Below, in pieces: positions 7,162 through 15,269 of a DNA stretch of 17,899 nucleotides. The stretch lies in NCBI GenBank assembly GCA_004553095.1, contig SFMJ01000074.1:1-17899 (forward strand), given 5' to 3'. The translations under genes and the position numbers were made by a program. The DNA comes from Bacteroidales bacterium. GTDB lineage: Bacteria; Bacteroidota; Bacteroidia; Bacteroidales; Muribaculaceae. Within the stretch, counting starts at the first letter, position 1, and the number at the start of each line of letters is the position of its first letter. The notes under the pieces were generated by a model. That model saw only the letters and a list, made by a program, of their open reading frames with translations, was not told where the DNA came from and made no database searches.

Positions 7162-7815
7162 CTATAGGTGAGAGCGAAACAATCGTTTGAGATGGCGAGA
7201 GAATGTCTTGCGTCTTGTCCATGCCCGGTCGTGTCGTTGTTTTATTTTTATGGCATGGTCGAAGAGTTGCGGCGGCAATCCCCGAGCGTCCAAATAGTGC
7301 TTGATGAAATAACGATACATCTCGGAGAGACAAGAGAATCGGGTGGTGTCGTCGAGACATCTGTCGAGCGAGAGGGGAGGCGTATGGAATCTCATCCTGT
7401 TGAGGTCGATCAGTGAGAAATGATATTTATCGCCCCGGGCTTCATAACGGATGTTGGTGGAGTTGAGGTCGTGATGGATCACCCCCTTGCGGTGTATGTC
7501 AGCGACGAAGCGGGCGAGGGCTTGGGTGAGCGGCCGGTTGAAATCTCCCTGCTCGTTGAGCCCATCTTCGATGGCATCCATATCGGAGTATTCACAGATG
7601 TAATAAGATTCTCTTACGAGTCCGAGCCGCGTCCTAATCTCGATATAGGCGATGGGCCGAGGGGTGGGGATGTCGTTGAGACAAAGATGGATGGCGTTGA
7701 CATACGATCGTTTACCCTTGCTCAGGGTGAGCGATCGTATTATCTGCTTGAAAATGCCATTGTTGTGAAATCTCTTTGCCACGTATGTCTTCTCCTCATG
7801 TTCGATCTTACGCAC
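7162..7815 (-). CDS. LPS (Kdo/WaaP/InaA-type) kinase-like protein; true N-terminus probably farther upstream
   Basis: Counting from the first usable codon (GTG at 7815) the protein has 217 residues. Kinase marks are VAKRF (K14), the catalytic loop VIHHDLNSTNI (H115, D116, N121) and LIDLNRMRF (D137, in place of DFG). This is the pattern of lipopolysaccharide kinases that phosphorylate Kdo or heptose in the core. The same frame stays open upstream to a TAG just before 7923. Those codons read like the usual N-terminus of this family (RIVISDDYREHADFIES, then LGVVIYKARNEVRKIE). No ATG, GTG or TTG occurs there, so the gene either starts at a rare codon (for example ATA at 7917 or 7911), is reached by frameshift from the preceding GT2 gene, or has lost its start. 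It lies between the WaaE-like and GT32 genes, which supports a role in LPS core assembly. Confidence 0.82.
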   Translation of the reverse strand: MRKIEHEEKTYVAKRFHNNGIFKQIIRSLTLSKGKRSYVNAIHLCLNDIPTPRPIAYIEIRTRLGLVRESYYICEYSDMDAIEDGLNEQGDFNRPLTQALARFVADIHRKGVIHHDLNSTNIRYEARGDKYHFSLIDLNRMRFHTPPLSLDRCLDDTTRFSCLSEMYRYFIKHYLDARGLPPQLFDHAIKIKQRHDRAWTRRKTFSRHLKRLFRSHL

Positions 7816-7903
7816 CTCGTTACGAGCCTTGTAGATTACGACTCCGAGGCTGTGAAAACGTTGTGCTATCGACTCGATGAAGTCGGCATGTTCGCGATAA
7901 TCG

Positions 7904-8683
7904 TCACTTATTACTATCCTGTTCTAAGACTTTCGCCATTAGAGAGACTTGGTAGATGCTGTCGAAATATGACTTGAGGAGACCACGCTTGCCATCTCTG
8001 AATCCCCCTTGGAAGATGAAAGAGCGGATGAAGAACCAGATGGGTCGGCAGAGGATGGAGAGATAGCCATATTTCTTATTGATACGTTTGCCGACTTCGT
8101 AGTCGGTATAACGGTTGAGTTTGTTGATGCGGTCGGAGATGCAGGCATCATCGAGGTGCATGAGGCATACACGATGGAGGTTGGCGGGGATTCTGCCGAT
8201 GACGCCATCGACGACCGGAGGGCGATGGATCACCGCCGGCCAGTCTGTTTTCTCCTTACGCACGAGTCGCAACTGATAGTCGGGCGATGAGTGAATATAC
8301 TTGCCGAGGAACATATTACGTCGCGGCACGTATAGAGCGTCGGGGCAATCGGGTTGAGCCACCCGTCGGTAGAGGTATTGGCGCAATTCGTCGGTGACGA
8401 GTTCGTCGGCATCGACCACGAGCACCCAGCTATTGGATGCTGATTGGATGGCGCAGTTCCTTGCCGGCTCGCAGATAGAATAGTTACCCTTGGGGAAGGT
8501 AACGATCTTGCATCCCTTGCTGCGGGCTATTTCGACTGTATTGTCGGTGCTCTCCATATCACATACCACGATTTCGTCGAACATCTTGACGCTCTCCAAC
8601 ACTCTGCGAAGATGGAGAGAGGCATTATAGGTGTTGATAGCCACCGATATTTTGGGCTTGTCGATAGTCTGATCTTGGGTCAT
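7904..8683 (-). CDS. WaaE/KdtX-like LPS core GT2 glycosyltransferase
   Basis: A 259-residue protein starting at the ATG at 8683. The GT2 pattern is clear: ISVAINTYNASLHLRRVLES (residues 12-31), EIVVCDMESTDNTVEIA (37-53), EPARNCAIQSA (72-82) and VLVVDADELVTDEL (87-100) with the DADE metal site. Next come a receptor-like mid-region (RRNMFLGKYIHSS) and a basic C-terminal part with an amphipathic or membrane-touching stretch (ILCRPIWFFIRSFIF). This is the layout of WaaE/KdtX-type enzymes, which add glucose or another hexose to the LPS inner core. It is the first gene of the minus-strand envelope cluster. Its stop (7904) lies inside the extended open frame of the kinase gene, so the two coding regions may overlap by a few codons. 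Confidence 0.9.
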   Translation of the reverse strand: MTQDQTIDKPKISVAINTYNASLHLRRVLESVKMFDEIVVCDMESTDNTVEIARSKGCKIVTFPKGNYSICEPARNCAIQSASNSWVLVVDADELVTDELRQYLYRRVAQPDCPDALYVPRRNMFLGKYIHSSPDYQLRLVRKEKTDWPAVIHRPPVVDGVIGRIPANLHRVCLMHLDDACISDRINKLNRYTDYEVGKRINKKYGYLSILCRPIWFFIRSFIFQGGFRDGKRGLLKSYFDSIYQVSLMAKVLEQDSNK

Positions 8684-8812
8684 TTTGAGGATCTTCTAAG
8701 GTAATATCCGGAGATAGTATCGGGTTCAGGACAGCCGCCCGGAATCGGCATCGCAAGCGACCGAATGGTAAATTTATAAAAACTTTTTGAAACCACTCCA
8801 ATTTTACCACTG

Positions 8813-8834
8813 AAAATTTAAGGAACGCGCTCTA
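8813..8834. repeat. Copy of the dispersed box with extended identity to the first array
   Basis: The AAGGAACGCGCTCTA unit sits at 8820-8834. The seven bases before it (AAAATTT) are also the same as before the first unit of the triple array, so 22 bp are identical between 4220-4241 and 8813-8834. It lies about 135 bp upstream of the WaaE-like start codon on the minus strand. Confidence 0.9.
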
Positions 8835-8933
8835 TACTCATGGATTTGTAGATTTTGACTTTTAAAGCGAGTTTGAAAAATATGTTTTACAACATAATTT
8901 TTTAATATTTAAAAAATGGTTAAAAAAAATTAT

Positions 8934-8942
8934 TAATTTTGC
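8934..8942 (+). promoter_or_regulatory. -7 element of the starch locus promoter
   Basis: TAATTTTGC fits TAnnTTTG and sits about 70 nt before the ATG at 9012, at the end of an AT-rich tract. I see no convincing -33 element. Confidence 0.5.
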
Positions 8943-9011
8943 GCTTGTGTTTTAGAATGGACTGCATTGGTTGCAGGCCGATTTCATTTTTTTATCATCA
9001 TTTATCCTTAC

Positions 9012-10634
9012 ATGTTACCTAAAAAATTAGCCATGACACTTATGGTGTTGTCGGTGGTGTGTCCTGCATTTGCAGTCACATATAACGCCACCATATCGAC
9101 TACACCATCGCCGGCCATATCGACCAAGGCGCTTGAAGTGACGATTCAGACTCAGAATATGGGTTCTGAAGTGTATTGCTACACGTGGTGTGAAAGTGTG
9201 AACGGAAGTCAGAAAACGCCGTTCTCCTGGAATGACGTCAACATTGACAAATTCCGTATGGGCGGAAGCGGCGGCACCTACACCATCAGTATTTCCGACA
9301 TTCAGGCATTTTATGGTCTGACCGACACCGAGATTACCGGGCTTACAAAGCTTGGATTCATCGCCAAGAACAAGAACGGCGAGCAGCAGACTCAAGACCT
9401 CTTCGTGGATGTGGAGCAGGGTCGACGCGATGCCTACGGCGGTGGCGAGGGAACCAAGGAGAATCCTTACATTCTCTCCACTTCGGCCCACCTCGCTCAG
9501 TTCTCCACTGACTCCCGCGACTGGACTTCCGATGTCTTCGTGCGTCTTGATGCCGATATCGATGCATCGACACTGATGAGCCCCATAGGAAGCGTAGGTA
9601 ACCCCTATAAAGGCCATTTCGACGGAGCGGGCCACAGCCTGACAAATCTCAATCTTACCGATAACTCGTATGGTTCGGCATGCGGACTCTTCGCCGCGAC
9701 AAACGGCGCCGAAATCATAAATCTCGGAGTGATTAACGCCAATGTGTCGGGCATGAACCATGTGGGTATTCTCGTGGGCAAGGCCGTGAACTCAAAAATC
9801 GAGCGCTGTTTCGCCACAGGAGAGGTGACCGGAAGCTCAATCTGCGTGGGAGGATTCGTTGGCGAGAATGTCGCCTCCACTATCACCGACTGCTATGCGG
9901 GCGTGAAGGTGGACAATACCGACGACTATGCCACCGGAGGTATCGTGGGCAAGAACTCCGGCACTGTGCGCAACGTGTATGCCACCGGCGAAATCCACGG
10001 TAAGGATTATGTGGGAGGTATCGTGGGCGCCAACTACGGAACCATAAGTAATTCAGTGGCCATCAACGGCAAGGTAAGCGGCATGTATGACTATACGGCG
10101 CGTTTCGGCGGCAACAACAACGCCCGCAACCAATCGAACAACAACCATAGTTGGGACAAAATCGCCACAAGCGAATCACTTCACGGAGATAATGCCACAC
10201 AGCATTCTGCCGACTATCTTGCAGACTTCTCATCGTTCAGCTCCATCACCAACTGGGACTTCGACAACGTGTGGGAATGGATTACGGAGGGCAAGAAATG
10301 CTACCCGGTTCTGCGCGACCTTAGCAATCAGGAAAACATTCTACCCTTGACGTTTTATGACATCTTATCCGGTGTAGAGGACCTGGCCGATGACGGCAAT
10401 TTCCGCATCAATGTCGGCCCGAACCCGTTCGTGGAGAGCATACGCGTGTCTTCATCGGCTCCTCTCCGCAGTGTTTCGCTCTACTCCCTCGGTGGTGCAC
10501 TGATTCTGACTGCCGACTGCAAGGACAACTGCGAGACCACAGTGTCGGCCGGCGACCTCAGTTCCGGCATATACCTGCTTAATGCGGTCACTGCCGACGG
10601 ACGCAGCTATTCATTTAAAGTCAACAAGAAGTAA
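9012..10634 (+). CDS. Secreted GLUG-repeat protein with putative starch-binding N-domain and type IX sorting tail
   Basis: A 540-residue protein. I choose the ATG at 9012 because MLPKKLAMTLMVLSVVCPAFA is a good signal peptide (cut after AFA); the TTG at 8967 would add 15 odd residues. Residues about 22-140 resemble the N-terminal beta-domains of Bacteroidales starch proteins (EVYCYTWCE, SISDIQAFYGLTDTEI, LGFIAKNKNG); this match is from memory. Residues 145-220 (GTKENPYILSTSAHLAQFS, HFDGAGHSLTNLNL) lead into GLUG repeats at about 220-357 (VGGFVGEN, TGGIVGKN, VGGIVGAN). Residues 463-540 form a typical type IX secretion tail: VGPNPF, VSLYSLGGALIL, LSSGIYLLN and a final SFKVNKK. It is probably exported across the outer membrane and held at the surface. 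It lies 28 nt before the dual amylase gene, so a helper role in starch binding is likely but unproven. Confidence 0.85.
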   Translation: MLPKKLAMTLMVLSVVCPAFAVTYNATISTTPSPAISTKALEVTIQTQNMGSEVYCYTWCESVNGSQKTPFSWNDVNIDKFRMGGSGGTYTISISDIQAFYGLTDTEITGLTKLGFIAKNKNGEQQTQDLFVDVEQGRRDAYGGGEGTKENPYILSTSAHLAQFSTDSRDWTSDVFVRLDADIDASTLMSPIGSVGNPYKGHFDGAGHSLTNLNLTDNSYGSACGLFAATNGAEIINLGVINANVSGMNHVGILVGKAVNSKIERCFATGEVTGSSICVGGFVGENVASTITDCYAGVKVDNTDDYATGGIVGKNSGTVRNVYATGEIHGKDYVGGIVGANYGTISNSVAINGKVSGMYDYTARFGGNNNARNQSNNNHSWDKIATSESLHGDNATQHSADYLADFSSFSSITNWDFDNVWEWITEGKKCYPVLRDLSNQENILPLTFYDILSGVEDLADDGNFRINVGPNPFVESIRVSSSAPLRSVSLYSLGGALILTADCKDNCETTVSAGDLSSGIYLLNAVTADGRSYSFKVNKK

Positions 10635-10662
10635 TAACCGGATTTCCACAAGTAAGATAATA

Positions 10663-13600
10663 ATGACACATATTTGTAAATTTCGCACTCTGTGGGCTGC
10701 AATGACACTTCTCGCAGCGTCCGGAGTCAACGGCATGGCCGCGACAGATGCCACCCTCAATCGTCTTGAGGTAAAAGTGGGAGGAGTCAACGTGATTCCC
10801 GACTTCAATCCGGCCACAAGAAACTATGAAATCGAACTCGGCGAGGATGCCGCTTCCATAGCCACTTTCTCGGCGGCCCCGGCCTCCAAAGACGCCACGG
10901 TGGATATCTCCATCAACGGCACAACATATTCCAACCATACGCTCGGTTCGCTACGGGGCGGGGAGAATGTGATTACCTACACCGTGAAGAACGGCGATGA
11001 GACCGCGGTCTATACAATCTCGCTGAAGACCCCGGAGGTGGTGCGTCAGGACTATTTCACCTGGAAGAATGCCAATATTTATTTCGTGCTGACCGACCGT
11101 TTCTACAACGGTGACACATCCAACGACGAGAGCTACCACCGCCATAAGACGGCCGGGGGTTCTAATGTGGCTACATTCCATGGCGGCGACATCAAGGGTC
11201 TAACCGAAAAGCTCGATTACCTCGACGATCTTGGAGTGAACGCAATCTGGATCACCGCCCCTTACGAGCAGATGCACGGCTGGACCGGAGGTAAGAACGA
11301 TGCCTTCGCCCACTACGCATTCCACGGTTATTATACGCTCGACTGGACCTACATGGACCGAAACATGGGCACAATCGAGGATATGCGCAATTTCGTGACC
11401 GAGGCGCACCGCCGCGGAATACGTGTGGTGATGGACATCGTGCTCAACCATACCGGATACGCCTCGCTCGACGACTGTCTCGACTATGACTTCGGCAATA
11501 TCAACGGCGAGGCTACGGCCGGCTGGCTCCCCTCGAGCGGAAAATTTACGATGTGGGGCGACAACGAGGTAAGCTTCAACGCCGACACGCAGGGTAAATG
11601 GGGCAACTGGTGGGGCCCGTGGGTAAGAGCCTTCGGCGACCGTCCTTGGGGAACTACGGTAGGATATGTGGTGCCCGGAGGCGACGACAAGACAATGTCG
11701 CTGGCCGGACTGCCCGACGTCGTGACCGAACGCACACAGGCAGTTGATATTCCCCCCTTCCTCCAGCAAAAGTGGAACAGCGAGAAGGGCGGCGACTACG
11801 ACAACTATCGCCTGCCAAACATCGACGACTGGCGTGTAAGCGGCAAGGGAGCTCCCGCCGACTATCTCATCAATTGGCTCGCTGCCTGGGTGGAATATTT
11901 CGGAATCGACGGATTCCGTTGCGACACCGCCAAGCACGTGGAACTCTCACGCTGGAATCAGCTTAAAAACGCATGTAAGAGTGCCCTCGAGGCATGGCGC
12001 CAAAGCGATCGCGCCGACGAATATGCCAAAAACTGGACAAATGATTTCTGGATGACCGGCGAATGCTTCAGCTGGAGTCATGGCGATACGGGCTACTTCA
12101 CTCAGGGCGGCTTCGACTCGATGATCAATTTTGCCTTCAACGGCACGGAGGGTGGTTCGGGTCGTACACCAACGATATCCGATTGGGAATATTACTCCGG
12201 TTTCTGTAACGGCAGCAACGGCCATGAGGTGCTCAACTATGTTTCGAGTCACGACACCGGCCTTCATCGTCCCGGCGACCAAAAGAAAGTGGCGACCATG
12301 CTGCTTCTCTGCCCCGGTGGCGCCCAGATATATTACGGCGACGAGACCTCGCGCCCAACTGTCGACGGCAAGGGTGACGCCGGTATGGCCACCCGCGGCG
12401 ACTTCAACTGGGATGCCGTAGGCAATGACGTGAATCTGCACTGGCAGAAAATCGGCCAATTCCGCCGCCGCAATCCGGCCGTGGGTGCCGGCGTGCAGTC
12501 TAATCTTGGCAGCGACACTTACGGTCGTAAGTTCTCGGAAAACGGATTCAGCAACTCTGTGGTGATACGTCTCAACACGCAGTCAGGCCGCTCTTACACT
12601 GTAAATACCGGTGATCTTTTTGCCGATGGTACGAAGGTGATGGACGGCTACAATATGGCCACTACGGCTGTGGTAAGTGGCGGCAGCGTTACGATGACAG
12701 CATCCGGTCCGGTGCTCCTCATCGAGGAATATGGCACTTTCAATGGTCAGACGCCTCCGACACCTCCGACGCCTCCGACACCTCCCGTGCCGGCAAAGCC
12801 GGTGGTTACGGCCAACCCTGCCGACGGCACCACGTTTACCGACAACATCACGGTGACACTCTCCGTGACTCCCGCCACCGATATCTACTATACCATCGAC
12901 GGCTCGACTCCTTCTACGGCTTCCGCTCGCTACAGTTCACCGCTGACTTTCACCAAAACCACCACACTGCGCACATATGCCGCTAATGAGAGTGGAACCG
13001 AACTGAAGAGCTTCACCTATACCCAAAAGCAGGGCGAGAACCCGGATGATGATGATAATGATAAATCTTACGTTTACTTCGTCAACGACAAAAACTGGGA
13101 CGTGAAGGTCTGGGCCTGGAACGACACCGGGAACTGTTGTGCCAACAGCAACTGGCCCGGCGACGCGATGACCGCGAAGAACGGTGTACTCTATTGGGAG
13201 GCTCCCAAGGGCAAGGTGCCCACTAAGATCATTTTCAGCAATAATGGCGGAGATAGGGCCGGCAACCGCGATCTTGAGTATGTCAACGGCCACACCTATA
13301 AATCCGACGGCAGCCACAGCCAGGTATCCTACGGCCCGCAGAAGCCTGCGGTATCCGTATACCCTGACGGCGGCACAGTCATGGGCTCCGGCATAATCAC
13401 CGTGACCATCGACCATGAAGCCACTTCGATTTCCGGTTCTTTCAACAATAAGAAAGTGACGCTCGGCAATGGCACCACCACTCTTAAGGTGAGCGACTAT
13501 CTCGCCGAAAACGAGAACGGAACGTTTACAATCACCGCATCCAACAGTGCCGGCACAGCCGACTACAGCAGTACGTTCACCCGCGACGATTCGCAGCCCG

Positions 13601-14946
13601 TCTATAGCCTTTCCGGCGATTGGCGCGAGCTCTCCATCTATCAGATAATGGTGGGTTCTTTCCAGCATGGCGAAGGCGGTGCGTCAGGATATAGCGACAT
13701 GTGGGGTCCCGAAGGACACCGCAAGAACGGAAACCTCCGCGGCATCATCAACTCGCTCGACTATATAAAGGACCTCGGCATGAACGCCATCTGGATGACA
13801 CCTATATTCGATTCCACCAACGGACAGGGTGGCGAGAAACTCCAGGCCACCGGATATTTCTGCACCAATTATTTCAAGGTAGACCCCAAATTCGGTACGG
13901 AAGATGAATTCGACGAACTCATCAGAAAGGCACACGAGAAGGGCATCTATGTTATTCTCGACGGTGTGTTCGGTCATCACGGCGGTGTGAACCAGGCTTC
14001 GCCGAGCGGTAAGTTGATATCCACGCAAGACGGCACTCCCAACGTGCGCGGCTCCGAATCGGGCAATATACAGTTCCCCGGCTCTCTTGATTATTTTAAG
14101 GAGGTTGTGCGCTACTGGATGAACCGTGGTGTCGACGGCTGGCGTCTCGACCAGTGTTATCAGGTCTACCAGGGGGGACACAACTATTGGTATGATCTCC
14201 GCAACGAGGTGGAGGCCGTGGCGCAGGAACGCAGGGACCGCGGCGAACAGTGGGGCACTCTCGGCTATATGGTAGGCGAGGACTGGACTTCTGCCGACAG
14301 AATCACCACCACTCAGCAGGATGGTCTCAAGAGCGTCATGGACTTCGATGGCAAGGACATTCTCGTTAATCTCGGCTCTGGCGTAGGTTCAATAGGCAAG
14401 TTCCTCTCAAGCGATGCCGCCACACGCGGCTACAAGGATTCCGGTGTGAATCCCACAATCTTCCTCAGCAACCACGACACCTCGCGAGTAGGCGACTTCG
14501 TTGACGTCAACAGCAAGCCCCGCGAACTCATGACCCGCCATGCCGCTGTGGCTGCCTATTCGGGTCCCACAATCACTTACTATGGCGACGAGATCGGCGA
14601 CAAGAGTGGCAATGGTAACGCCGACAACAAGGCGCGCACGTCAGGACGCCTCTCCGGCTTCAATCAGAACGAGCAGATGGTACACGACTACGTGGCCAAG
14701 GTGTTCAAGGCACGTGCCGAGAATCCTGCCCTGTGGCGCGGCACTGTGCAGCGACAGGAAAACCCCAAGTATGAGGTTATCACCAAGACCGACAACCAGA
14801 CCGGAAACAAAGTAGTGGTGATATTCTCCGAAATTGACACCAACATATCGATCGGAGGAACGGGCGTAGACCTCATCAACGGAGGCAACGTCAGCGGTAG
14901 CGTCAACGTGAAGGCATGGGAACCCGCCTTCATCCGCATGAACTGA
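10663..14946 (+). CDS. Exported multidomain alpha-glucan hydrolase with two GH13 catalytic domains and a CBM26
   Basis: A 1427-residue protein. The start at 10663 gives a signal peptide (MTHICKFRTLWAAMTLLAAS, cut near MAA-TDA). Domains in order: cadherin-like beta-sandwich (about 28-125); first GH13 (about 131-690) with D258-IVLNH, R419-C-D421 (nucleophile), E467 (acid/base) and H530-D531; a TPP-repeat linker (697-709); a chitobiase C-terminal-like domain (about 711-788, YYTIDGSTPS); an acidic linker (795-801); CBM26 (about 802-890, YVYFVNDKNWDVKVWAW, NWPGDAM); an Ig-like domain; and a second GH13 (about 987-1427) with D1100-GVFGHH, R1161-L-D1163, E1206 in GEDW and H1271-D1272. Both catalytic triads are intact. 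It should cut starch-like alpha-glucans, perhaps alpha-1,4 and alpha-1,6 bonds separately as in amylopullulanases. It has no lipobox and no type IX tail, so its final location (periplasm or outside) is unclear. Confidence 0.93.
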   Translation: MTHICKFRTLWAAMTLLAASGVNGMAATDATLNRLEVKVGGVNVIPDFNPATRNYEIELGEDAASIATFSAAPASKDATVDISINGTTYSNHTLGSLRGGENVITYTVKNGDETAVYTISLKTPEVVRQDYFTWKNANIYFVLTDRFYNGDTSNDESYHRHKTAGGSNVATFHGGDIKGLTEKLDYLDDLGVNAIWITAPYEQMHGWTGGKNDAFAHYAFHGYYTLDWTYMDRNMGTIEDMRNFVTEAHRRGIRVVMDIVLNHTGYASLDDCLDYDFGNINGEATAGWLPSSGKFTMWGDNEVSFNADTQGKWGNWWGPWVRAFGDRPWGTTVGYVVPGGDDKTMSLAGLPDVVTERTQAVDIPPFLQQKWNSEKGGDYDNYRLPNIDDWRVSGKGAPADYLINWLAAWVEYFGIDGFRCDTAKHVELSRWNQLKNACKSALEAWRQSDRADEYAKNWTNDFWMTGECFSWSHGDTGYFTQGGFDSMINFAFNGTEGGSGRTPTISDWEYYSGFCNGSNGHEVLNYVSSHDTGLHRPGDQKKVATMLLLCPGGAQIYYGDETSRPTVDGKGDAGMATRGDFNWDAVGNDVNLHWQKIGQFRRRNPAVGAGVQSNLGSDTYGRKFSENGFSNSVVIRLNTQSGRSYTVNTGDLFADGTKVMDGYNMATTAVVSGGSVTMTASGPVLLIEEYGTFNGQTPPTPPTPPTPPVPAKPVVTANPADGTTFTDNITVTLSVTPATDIYYTIDGSTPSTASARYSSPLTFTKTTTLRTYAANESGTELKSFTYTQKQGENPDDDDNDKSYVYFVNDKNWDVKVWAWNDTGNCCANSNWPGDAMTAKNGVLYWEAPKGKVPTKIIFSNNGGDRAGNRDLEYVNGHTYKSDGSHSQVSYGPQKPAVSVYPDGGTVMGSGIITVTIDHEATSISGSFNNKKVTLGNGTTTLKVSDYLAENENGTFTITASNSAGTADYSSTFTRDDSQPVYSLSGDWRELSIYQIMVGSFQHGEGGASGYSDMWGPEGHRKNGNLRGIINSLDYIKDLGMNAIWMTPIFDSTNGQGGEKLQATGYFCTNYFKVDPKFGTEDEFDELIRKAHEKGIYVILDGVFGHHGGVNQASPSGKLISTQDGTPNVRGSESGNIQFPGSLDYFKEVVRYWMNRGVDGWRLDQCYQVYQGGHNYWYDLRNEVEAVAQERRDRGEQWGTLGYMVGEDWTSADRITTTQQDGLKSVMDFDGKDILVNLGSGVGSIGKFLSSDAATRGYKDSGVNPTIFLSNHDTSRVGDFVDVNSKPRELMTRHAAVAAYSGPTITYYGDEIGDKSGNGNADNKARTSGRLSGFNQNEQMVHDYVAKVFKARAENPALWRGTVQRQENPKYEVITKTDNQTGNKVVVIFSEIDTNISIGGTGVDLINGGNVSGSVNVKAWEPAFIRMN
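12751..12786 (+). repeat. In-gene direct repeat encoding the TPP linker
   Basis: An 18-bp unit, ACGCCTCCGACACCTCCG, occurs twice in a row (the second copy differs in its last base). It encodes (TPP)4, the flexible linker between the first GH13 domain and the downstream beta-domains. Such tracts can change length by slippage in steps of 9 or 18 bp without breaking the frame. Confidence 0.9.
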
Positions 14947-15014
14947 TAATATTCGTCATTCAGGTGTAAAGGAACGAATTCCCAATCACCAATCACACTC
15001 CCATACCCACAAAC

Positions 15015-15053
15015 GAGGCTGTCTAACTTTGATTGTTAGACAGCCTCTATTTT
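15015..15053 (+). terminator. Strong hairpin terminator after the starch locus
   Basis: A perfect 13-bp inverted repeat, GAGGCTGTCTAAC (15015-15027) and GTTAGACAGCCTC (15035-15047), has a 7-nt loop and is followed by TATTTTA. It lies 70 nt after the stop of the dual GH13 gene. The other strand also has a moderately T-rich exit, so it may act on both sides. Hairpins of this sequence type are common in Bacteroidales. Confidence 0.8.
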
Positions 15054-15205
15054 ATACACAAAATCTGAAGATTTAGGCGCAGTTGTCTAAACTTGCCGCA
15101 TTCCTTTATCTGGCCGAACACGGTCCCAAATATATTATAATTTTGGGACAAAAATACACAAAACGGTACTTAAAATGTTAAATTATTGCCAATCCGATTA
15201 GATTT
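15054..15205 (+). other. AT-rich intergenic stretch before the AbiE operon
   Basis: No gene is seen. It contains two small inverted repeats: AAATCTGAAGATTT (15061-15074) and GTCCCAAA (15123-15130) with TTTGGGAC (15142-15149). Neither is followed by a T-run on the plus strand. The composition changes here from GC-rich to AT-rich, so the left edge of the acquired segment probably lies in this stretch or at the terminator before it. Confidence 0.6.
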
Positions 15206-15235
15206 AGTCTTGTTTTTTGCGTTAATAACAAGACT
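15206..15235 (+). promoter_or_regulatory. Dyad operator in the AbiE promoter
   Basis: AGTCTTGTT (15206-15214) and AACAAGACT (15227-15235) form a perfect 9-bp inverted repeat with a 12-nt spacer. It lies across the -33 site and the -33/-7 spacer of the promoter ahead of the antitoxin gene. AbiEi-type antitoxins are known to repress their own operon by binding inverted repeats at the promoter, so this is the likely operator. Confidence 0.7.
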
Positions 15236-15250
15236 TTTATATAACTTTGC
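15216..15250 (+). promoter_or_regulatory. Promoter of the AbiE-type operon
   Basis: TTTG (15216-15219) and TAACTTTGC (15242-15250) match the Bacteroidetes -33/-7 elements with a slightly long 22-nt spacing. The start point would be about 15 nt before the ATG at 15270, leaving a very short leader. Confidence 0.65.
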
Positions 15251-15269
15251 ACCATCAAAAACTATAAAT

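Larger units (their letters stand above)
8684..9011. other. Divergent intergenic region between envelope cluster and starch locus
   Basis: No gene is seen here. It holds one copy of the dispersed box (8820-8834) and a small palindrome TATGTT-ttac-AACATA (8881-8896). There is a very AT-rich stretch (about 8880-8940) with a plus-strand -7 element, and a weak minus-strand -7-like site (TAAATTTAC, 8776-8768) for the WaaE-like gene. A possible TTG start at 8967 is not favoured over the ATG at 9012. Confidence 0.7.

Noticed and set aside
7148..7360. Upstream extension of the GT32 gene to 7360
   Set aside because: The extension overlaps the well-supported kinase gene in another frame. The family start MIPKTIHYCWFG is at 7147.
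8967..9011. TTG start for the GLUG protein at 8967
   Set aside because: The extra 15 residues spoil a clean signal peptide that begins at the ATG at 9012.
14967..14979. AAAGGAACG after the dual GH13 gene as another copy of the dispersed box
   Set aside because: Only nine bases match before it diverges (GAATTCC instead of CGCTCTA), which is expected by chance in this much sequence.
15015..15047. The 13-bp inverted repeat as the end of an insertion sequence
   Set aside because: It forms a compact hairpin with a 7-nt loop and a T-rich exit right after an operon. No transposase or partner repeat is visible, so a terminator is the simpler reading.
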